7,117 nt of DNA from NCBI GenBank assembly GCA_900552225.1, contig URYX01000088.1, positions 1 to 7,117 of the forward strand, read 5' to 3'. The notes below the pieces were generated by a model. It was given only the letters and a program-made list of their open reading frames with translations, made no database searches and was not told the DNA's origin. A program made the position numbers and the translations under genes. The stretch comes from an uncultured Oscillospiraceae bacterium (GTDB lineage: Bacteria; Bacillota; Clostridia; Oscillospirales; Acutalibacteraceae). Of this stretch, positions 1 to 4,129 are shown one piece after another; within the stretch, counting starts at the first letter, position 1; each line of letters opens with the position of its first letter.

Positions 1-867
1 CTTCAGCTCATAGCCGATGTCCAGCATGGATTCGCCGGAGGAGATGATGTCGTCGGCAATAAACACGTCCTTGCCCTCGACGGAGTTGCCGAGGTATTCG
101 TGCGCCACGATGGGGTTGCGTCCGTTGACGATGGTCGAGAAGTCGCGGCGCTTGTAGAACATGCCGAGATCCACGCCCATGACGGAGGCGTAGTATACGT
201 TGCGGCTCATGGCGCCCTCGTCAGGGCTGATGATCATCAGATGATCGCGGTCGGGATGAATGTCGGGAATGCTGGAGAACAGCTTCTTGAGCACCTGATA
301 GGACGGCATCAGATTGTCAAAGCCCATCAGCGGGATGGCGTTCTGGACACGGGGGTCGTGGGCATCAAAGGTGACGATATTGGAGACGCCCATGCTCTGC
401 AGCTCCTGCAGAGCGGCCGCGCAGTCGAGTGACTCGCGGTAGTTGCGGCGATGCTGACGTCCGCCGTAGAGGATCGGCATGACCACGTTGATCCGGTGCG
501 CCTTGCCGCTGGCCGCCTGGATGATACGCTTGAGATCCTGAAAATGGTCGTCGGGAGACATCATGTTTTCCTTGCCGAACATGGTGTAGGTGCAGTTGTA
601 GTTGCCTACGTCCACCACGATGAACAGGTCCACGCCGCGCACGCTTTCACGCAGCATACCCTTGCCGTCGCCCGAAGAAAAGCGCGGGCAGCTCGACTCG
701 ATCAGAAAATCCTCCGTATCCATACCGCCGTTCTGTGCCCAGCGTACCAGATAACTGTTGATTTCCCTGCCGAGATCCTGAGCCCCGCGCATGGCTACGA
801 TCTTCAGCGGTGCGACGCATCGCTCACGATCCTGAAAAATGGTCTCTGCCGTAAATTTTGTCGCCAT
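1..867 (-). CDS. prs: Ribose-phosphate pyrophosphokinase (PRPP synthase), long clostridial-type, 3' end outside window
   Basis: The enzyme transfers pyrophosphate from ATP to ribose 5-phosphate, making PRPP for purine, pyrimidine, NAD, histidine and tryptophan synthesis in the cytoplasm. Reading from ATG at 867-865 gives 289 codons open to the window edge. Seen: an RQHRR segment (residues 137-141) where classical enzymes have RQDRK; FDAHDP (167-172), the catalytic-histidine region; SPDEGA (214-219); the flexible-loop KRRD (239-242); and the PRPP loop FIADDIISSGES (269-280), which ends just before the edge. This spacing, with extra residues at the N-terminus and around 90-115, fits the roughly 380-400 residue form common in Clostridia rather than the 315-residue form, so about 100 residues are probably missing. 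The start is supported by AAAGGA about 10 bases upstream, and a good promoter lies at 953-981. It is transcribed away from the signalling operon and is probably a housekeeping neighbour. Family assignment is firm; long-form subtype is inferred. Confidence 0.93.
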   Translation of the reverse strand, partial: MATKFTAETIFQDRERCVAPLKIVAMRGAQDLGREINSYLVRWAQNGGMDTEDFLIESSCPRFSSGDGKGMLRESVRGVDLFIVVDVGNYNCTYTMFGKENMMSPDDHFQDLKRIIQAASGKAHRINVVMPILYGGRQHRRNYRESLDCAAALQELQSMGVSNIVTFDAHDPRVQNAIPLMGFDNLMPSYQVLKKLFSSIPDIHPDRDHLMIISPDEGAMSRNVYYASVMGVDLGMFYKRRDFSTIVNGRNPIVAHEYLGNSVEGKDVFIADDIISSGESMLDIGYELK

Positions 868-905
868 TTCACATTCCCGTCCTTTATTTCAATTTCGCAG
901 GCTCC

Positions 906-928
906 GACCGGACAACGCCCTTCCGGTC
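906..928 (-). promoter_or_regulatory. Hairpin in the prs leader
   Basis: GACCGGA (928-922 on the minus strand) and TCCGGTC (912-906) form a perfect 7-bp stem with a 9-base loop. It sits in the inferred 5' leader, about 40 bases before the start codon. No T-run follows, so it is not a terminator; it could affect mRNA stability or control, but no known riboswitch class is recognised. Confidence 0.4.
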
Positions 929-952
929 AGACCAATCCATTTTATGAATTTC

Positions 953-981
953 AGTATACCATATTTTGAACGCGGTGTAAA
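953..981 (-). promoter_or_regulatory. Sigma-70/A promoter of prs
   Basis: On the minus strand there is TTTACA (981-976), a 17-base spacer and TATACT (958-953), with TGG directly before the -10 (extended -10). Transcription should start near 946, giving a leader of about 80 bases before the ATG at 867. Confidence 0.75.
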
Positions 982-1000
982 CGCCCAACGTCGAAAAAAC

Positions 1001-1047
1001 GCGGCAAAAATACGCAGGAAATTTTCGCATATTTCTGCGGCTTTTTT
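1001..1047. terminator. Bidirectional terminator-like hairpin between divergent promoters
   Basis: Arms at 1001-1015 and 1027-1041 pair over 15 positions with three mismatches on the plus strand. On the minus strand two of these become G-U pairs, leaving one mismatch. The loop is 11 bases. T6 follows on the plus strand (1042-1047), and an A6 run at 994-999 gives T6 on the minus strand. Structurally it could stop transcription both ways. Its place is unusual: it lies between two genes that point away from each other, upstream of both inferred promoters, so it would act as an insulator rather than end either gene. Confidence 0.55.
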
Positions 1048-1106
1048 GTGAGGTGCGCTGAAAAGCTTTTCCATGCCGGGAGAGTGGACCGGGCGGGAAC
1101 TGACGG

Positions 1107-1135
1107 TTGCACGGAGCCGCAGGACATGGTATAAT
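1107..1135 (+). promoter_or_regulatory. Sigma-70/A promoter of the signalling operon
   Basis: TTGCAC (1107-1112), a 17-base spacer and a perfect TATAAT (1130-1135), with TGG immediately before the -10 (extended -10). Transcription should begin near 1142, giving a leader of about 100 bases before the regulator's ATG. No convincing pair of LytTR direct repeats was seen upstream of it. Confidence 0.8.
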
Positions 1136-1152
1136 GGACACAGAGTCGGAGG

Positions 1153-1175
1153 AGACAGGGGGCGGCTTCCTGTCT
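1153..1175 (+). promoter_or_regulatory. Leader hairpin upstream of the response regulator
   Basis: AGACAGG (1153-1159) and CCTGTCT (1169-1175) form a 7-bp stem with a 9-base loop close to the inferred 5' end of the operon mRNA. A GGAGGA element at 1148-1153, without a start codon at the right distance, overlaps its base. A role in stability or translation control is possible but unproven. Confidence 0.35.
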
Positions 1176-1240
1176 GCGGTCCGGCGGAACGTGCCGTGAG
1201 GGGAAGGGTGCAGGCGGTACGGGAAAACGGAGGACGGACG

Positions 1241-1972
1241 ATGTACGATACCGTGATTTTGGAAAACAACCCCCTGCATGCCGCCGCTTTGGCGGAAATC
1301 CTGGACGGTTACCACCGCAGAGAGCGGCTGGTGCCTGAGCGGATGACCGGCTCCGGACAGCTGGAAAAGCGGCTGGCGGAGGGGAGGCGGCCCTCAGTCC
1401 TGCTGACGGACATCGTGCTCGGTGAGGGAGAGGAAACCGGTGTGGAGCTGGTTCGCCGTCTGTTTCCGGCCGGCTGTGGTACACAGGTCATCTACCTGAC
1501 CGGGTATGAGGAGTTTTCCGGTCAGGTGTGGGATACGGCGCATATCTGCTTTCTGACGAAGCCGATCCGCGCGGCCGAGCTGTATGCCGCCTTAGACCGC
1601 GCACTGGCGCAGCTGGAGGCTGCCGAGGCACAAAGGCTGATTCTGCGGGTTGGCGGTGCTCTGCTGCGGGTGGATCCCGGGACGGTGCTCTACGCGGAGA
1701 GTGACCGGCGCAAGCTACGGGTTTACACCGATGACGGCGTGTATGAGACGTATCTTACGATGGACCGTCTGGAGACGATGCTGCCGCGCCGCTTTCTTCG
1801 CTGTCACAAGAGCTTCCTGGTCAATCCGGAGCGGGTCGGCACGCTGGCGGAGGACTGCTTTATTCTGACCGACGGAAGCCGCGTCCCGATCAGCCGGGCC
1901 AAGAGCCGGGAGGTCCGCAAGGCCTTTCTGGCGTGGCTGACGCGCGATTTCGGAGGGGCGGTGCGGCGGTGA
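1241..1972 (+). CDS. LytTR-family response regulator (AgrA/LytR type)
   Basis: A 243-residue cytoplasmic transcription factor. Residues 1-120 form a receiver domain: phosphoacceptor Asp57 in LLTDIVL, Thr87 in YLTGY and the Lys107-Pro108 pair are present. Residues about 135-235 form a LytTR DNA-binding domain with the characteristic FLRCHKSFLVNPERV segment and VPISR near the end. Members bind paired short direct repeats and activate nearby or distant promoters. Oddity: the usual acidic pair after the first strand (EDD in AgrA) reads E8-N9-N10, so the position that normally helps bind magnesium is Asn. The ATG at 1241 is chosen over upstream in-frame codons because GGAGGA (1229-1234) is 6 bases before it and the receiver fold starts here. 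Its stop overlaps the next gene by 4 bases (GTGA), so it is translated together with the two kinase-like proteins that presumably control it. Confidence 0.93.
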   Translation: MYDTVILENNPLHAAALAEILDGYHRRERLVPERMTGSGQLEKRLAEGRRPSVLLTDIVLGEGEETGVELVRRLFPAGCGTQVIYLTGYEEFSGQVWDTAHICFLTKPIRAAELYAALDRALAQLEAAEAQRLILRVGGALLRVDPGTVLYAESDRRKLRVYTDDGVYETYLTMDRLETMLPRRFLRCHKSFLVNPERVGTLAEDCFILTDGSRVPISRAKSREVRKAFLAWLTRDFGGAVRR

Positions 1973-2844
1973 ATTCCTCTCTTTGGAGCGTGCTGTGCAA
2001 TATTCCCTATTCTCTGATTGCCTGCTGGACGATGTCCAAGCTGGTGACGCTGCGCCGACTGCCGCTGTTTTACATCTTCTGGTTTACCGGGTCCTCGCTG
2101 CTCTGCCTGTTGTCTCCGGAGAATCCGGCGCTGACCTGGATACGTCCGGTGGGGGCTTCGGTTTTCTGGATGCTTTTGGTGCTGCTGTTTGCCGACGGGA
2201 GACGCCTGCGGGCGGCGTTCGGGGCCAGCCTGATTTCCGTGCTGTCCGTCGCGGGAGAGGCTATCGGCGCGGTGGCAGCCATGGTGCTGTTCGGGGAATA
2301 TGTGAGTGCGGAGCTGATCCGGCAGAGGCCGCTGACCATGCTGGCGCTGCAGGTGATGTTCTGGATGGCGCTGTCGGTGCTCTGCCTACTGCTTCTGCTG
2401 CTGTGGGACCGGACGGTGCTGTGCTCGGACGATGCCCATCTCTGGCGGTTTGTGCTCATCCCCGCCAGTCAGGATATGCTGATCGGGCTGACGGCGGGTT
2501 ATGCCATGGTGTTTCGTGTGGAGCCGTGGGTTTATCTGCTGCTCGGGGTGCTGCTGCTCGGCTCTGCGGTGTCCGATGTGCTGATGTTCCGGGCAATTCG
2601 CCAGTTTACGGCAGAGCAGCTGTCACGGCAGCGCGCGGCGCTTCTGGAGGAGCAGCTTGCAGAGCAGCTGCGTCATTATGACTGCGAGGTGGAGCGCATA
2701 GAAAGTGCCGCACGCCTGCGGCATGATCTGCGCAACCAGCTGCAGACGGTGCGCATTCTGGCGGGCCGGGGCGAGTATGACCGGGCGGAGGAGCAGCTGC
2801 GTCAGCTGAACCGGGCGCTGGAGGGAGAGGAGGCGGTACGGTGA
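1969..2844 (+). CDS. Membrane sensor half with H-box but no ATPase domain (split histidine kinase, subunit 1)
   Basis: A 291-residue protein starting at GTG 1969, with GGAGGGG at 1952-1958 and a 4-base overlap with the regulator. Residues 1 to about 207 hold about seven hydrophobic segments (near 4-24, 32-50, 58-75, 82-106, 119-142, 158-180 and 184-206), as in AgrC-type peptide sensors. An amphipathic, probably coiled-coil linker follows (about 210-248), then the dimerisation/phosphoacceptor helix with RHDLRN (251-256; His252 the expected phosphorylation site) and a second helix like those of the GHKL family (EYDRAEEQL, 269-277). The protein stops at residue 291, where the ATPase domain of a normal kinase would begin; no N-box or G-box exists in it. 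It therefore cannot phosphorylate itself. The next gene supplies an ATPase. AgrC-like topology and the H-box are seen; the trans-phosphorylation role is inferred. No ligand can be named. Confidence 0.85.
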   Translation: MNSSLWSVLCNIPYSLIACWTMSKLVTLRRLPLFYIFWFTGSSLLCLLSPENPALTWIRPVGASVFWMLLVLLFADGRRLRAAFGASLISVLSVAGEAIGAVAAMVLFGEYVSAELIRQRPLTMLALQVMFWMALSVLCLLLLLLWDRTVLCSDDAHLWRFVLIPASQDMLIGLTAGYAMVFRVEPWVYLLLGVLLLGSAVSDVLMFRAIRQFTAEQLSRQRAALLEEQLAEQLRHYDCEVERIESAARLRHDLRNQLQTVRILAGRGEYDRAEEQLRQLNRALEGEEAVR

Positions 2845-3689
2845 AGCTGCCTTTGTATGCCCTTCTGTTTCCCGCCTCGCAGGCGGCATTGCTGGGGGTG
2901 CTTCTGACACTGCTGGCGGAGCACGGCATGACCGCCGGTATGTGGATACTGATGATTCTGCTGTCGGTGCTGTGTGCGCTGTGCGATTGGCTGCTGTTCC
3001 GCACGCTGAAGCAGCTGACACTGCGGCGGCTGACCGAAGCACGGGAGCAGGCTCTGGCCGAGTCGGTGACTATGCAGGAGCAGCGTGCCGCGGCTTTGGA
3101 AAAGGAGGCCGCGGAGGCCGAGGCTGTGCGGGTGCAGATACGGGCGCATCTGGACAAGGCGGAGGAGCTGCTGCGCCAACGGCAGACGGAGGCTCTGCGT
3201 GACTGTGTGGAGGAGGCCAGGCAGGCCGCCTGCCGCCGGACGGCCCGCCGCTGTGAGCATCCGGTGGCGGATGCGGTGCTGGGGGAAAAGCTGTCGGCCT
3301 GTGAGCGGGCGGGAGTGGCCGTTCACTGCACCGCCGCCATTCCCCGGGACCTGACGCTGGGCAGCGCGGAGCTGTGTGCCGTGCTGTCCAATCTGCTGGA
3401 CAATGCGGCGGCAGCCTGTGCAAAGTGCCCGCCGGAGCGGCGCTTTTTACGGGTGGAGGCCCGCGTGGCCGGAGGCTATCTGACCCTGCGCGTGGTCAAC
3501 TCCGCGCCGTCGGCTCCGGTGCGGCGGCCGCGCGCCGCGTACCTGGCGGAGCACGGATGGGGGCTGTCCATTGTGGAGACACTGGCCGGGCGCAGCGGCG
3601 GCCGTATGGTGACGGAGCCGGGCGACGGGAAGTTTGCCGTGACGGTCTGGCTGAGGGCGGAGGTGCAGACGGCCGGAAACGGATTGTGA
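2841..3689 (+). CDS. GHKL ATPase membrane subunit lacking the phosphoacceptor His (split histidine kinase, subunit 2)
   Basis: A 282-residue protein starting at GTG 2841, overlapping the previous stop by 4 bases, with AGGAGG at 2828-2833. Two membrane segments (about 5-25 and 29-48) lead into a long charged helix (about 55-130) and then an ATPase domain (about 140-275). Seen in the latter: N-box NLLDN (184-188), VVNS (218-221) as in AgrC-type proteins that carry Asn here, and the glycine box HGWGLSIVE (238-246). Residues 11 to about 125 align without gaps to residues 165-279 of subunit 1 (offset 154: PASQ at 11-14 against 165-168). In this alignment RHDLRN is replaced by RVQIRA (97-102), so Val98 stands where His252 is. 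It should bind ATP but has no histidine to receive phosphate, and most likely phosphorylates subunit 1 in a heterodimer. It could alternatively be a phosphatase or inhibitor. Confidence 0.87.
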   Translation: MKLPLYALLFPASQAALLGVLLTLLAEHGMTAGMWILMILLSVLCALCDWLLFRTLKQLTLRRLTEAREQALAESVTMQEQRAAALEKEAAEAEAVRVQIRAHLDKAEELLRQRQTEALRDCVEEARQAACRRTARRCEHPVADAVLGEKLSACERAGVAVHCTAAIPRDLTLGSAELCAVLSNLLDNAAAACAKCPPERRFLRVEARVAGGYLTLRVVNSAPSAPVRRPRAAYLAEHGWGLSIVETLAGRSGGRMVTEPGDGKFAVTVWLRAEVQTAGNGL

Positions 3690-3720
3690 CAAAAAAACGC
3701 CTGTTTATTACATTTCTCTT

Positions 3721-3747
3721 TTGATTGCGGAAAATAGTCTTTATACT
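3721..3747 (+). promoter_or_regulatory. Weak candidate promoter upstream of the palindrome
   Basis: TTGATT (3721-3726) and TATACT (3742-3747) are separated by only 15 bases, shorter than preferred. If used, it would transcribe through the entire structured region into the lipoprotein genes. A second possible -10, TATAGT at 4035-4040, has no good -35 partner. Confidence 0.2.
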
Positions 3748-3774
3748 GTATTCTGTCCCGAAAGAGAGAATGCG

Positions 3775-3816
3775 GAGCATAGCGGGAAGGGCCGTACGGC
3801 CCTTCCCGCTATGCTC
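3775..3816. repeat. Perfect 42-bp palindrome (repeat copy 1)
   Basis: The sequence is exactly self-complementary around the 3795/3796 junction for 21 bases on each side. The core is rich in G and C (AGCGGGAAGGGCCGTACGGC at 3781-3800 region, then its mirror). A diverged copy lies at 4054-4088 (31 of 35 positions the same). No T-run follows on the plus strand, so it is not a textbook terminator, though such a stem could still slow RNA polymerase or protect the 3' end of the kinase operon mRNA. Confidence 0.9.
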
Positions 3817-3865
3817 AGACTGTCAAAAAGGCCGCAGGCCGCAAAAGCAATATGAGCTTAAGGAA

Positions 3866-3888
3866 AAAAACGGCAAAATGGCGTTTTT
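3866..3888 (+). terminator. A/T-rich terminator-like hairpin
   Basis: AAAAACG (3866-3872) pairs with CGTTTTT (3882-3888) around a 9-base loop, followed by CTTGTTGGTTT. The stem is weak in G-C pairs, but the T-run at its 3' side makes it the best plus-strand candidate for ending the signalling operon transcript. Confidence 0.35.
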
Positions 3889-3910
3889 CTTGTTGGTTTA
3901 TCCAAATGCT

Positions 3911-3929
3911 GTTGGTCCATGGGACCAAC
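3911..3929. repeat. 8-bp inverted repeat with 3-base loop
   Basis: GTTGGTCC (3911-3918) and GGACCAAC (3922-3929) form a perfect stem around ATG. CTTTTGCTTT follows on the plus strand, which gives it a terminator-like look. It may alternatively be an operator-type palindrome or one helix of a structured RNA. Confidence 0.5.
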
Positions 3930-4021
3930 GCTTTTGCTTTCTGCGTCGTGCGCCTCTTACCGTATACACATACGTTTACAGAGGTGCACTCCTTGCCCAT
4001 GCAGCCCTTCAGACAGCCTAC

Positions 4022-4091
4022 GAGCGTGTCAAAGTATAGTTTTTGATACGCTCAGCGGGAAGGGCCTTACGGCCTTTCCCACTATACTTTG
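4022..4091. repeat. Diverged palindrome (repeat copy 2) with mutually exclusive hairpins
   Basis: Hairpin A: 4022-4033 pairs with 4042-4053 (12 bp, one G-U) around an 8-base loop. Hairpin B: 4057-4066 pairs with 4071-4080 (10 bp, one G-U) around TTAC; it corresponds to the core of the 42-bp palindrome. A third pairing, CAAAGTATAG (4030-4039) with CTATACTTTG (4082-4091), is perfect but shares bases with A, so both cannot form at once. A further small stem, TTGGA/TCCAA (4089-4093/4101-4105), touches the third. The lipoprotein start codon is 38 bases further on, so these structures lie in its leader if transcription begins upstream. Confidence 0.7.
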
Positions 4092-4129
4092 GAGGAATTT
4101 TCCAAGAAGAAGGGACAGGAGGAATCGTA

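Larger units (their letters stand above)
3690..4129. other. 440-bp non-coding intergenic region rich in hairpins
   Basis: No reading frame here has a credible ribosome site or recognisable protein. The stretch holds a 42-bp perfect palindrome (3775-3816), a GGCC-GCA-GGCC mini-hairpin (3830-3840), an A/T-rich terminator-like hairpin (3866-3888), an 8-bp stem with a 3-base loop (3911-3929) and a diverged copy of the palindrome with extra structure (4022-4091). It must contain the end of the signalling operon transcript and the promoter of the lipoprotein genes, though neither stands out strongly. The two palindromes near its ends suggest a small non-autonomous repeat element or a structured RNA. 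Confidence 0.6.

Noticed and set aside
100..969. Plus-strand open frames across the left end
   Set aside because: They are antisense to the PRPP synthase, whose motifs are intact from residue 1 to 289.
1095..1125. LytTR binding repeats near the operon promoter
   Set aside because: One loose match around ACGGTTGCA was seen but no second repeat at the proper distance.
1073..1240. Upstream in-frame start for the response regulator
   Set aside because: It would begin before the inferred transcription start, lacks a ribosome site and adds residues foreign to the receiver fold.
2780..2870. Frameshift splitting one normal histidine kinase into two pieces
   Set aside because: Subunit 2 does not continue with an ATPase; it begins with its own ribosome site, two membrane segments and its own altered H-box helix, so a single base change would not rebuild a normal kinase.
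1241..3689. Complete agr-type quorum-sensing operon
   Set aside because: No AgrB-like processing protease or AgrD-like small peptide gene is visible in the window, so the ligand is unknown.
4043..4129. Upstream in-frame start for the BspA lipoprotein
   Set aside because: It lies inside the hairpins, has no ribosome site and would bury the signal peptide.
3690..4129. CRISPR array or insertion sequence
   Set aside because: Only two palindromic copies with no regular spacers, and no transposase or cas gene.
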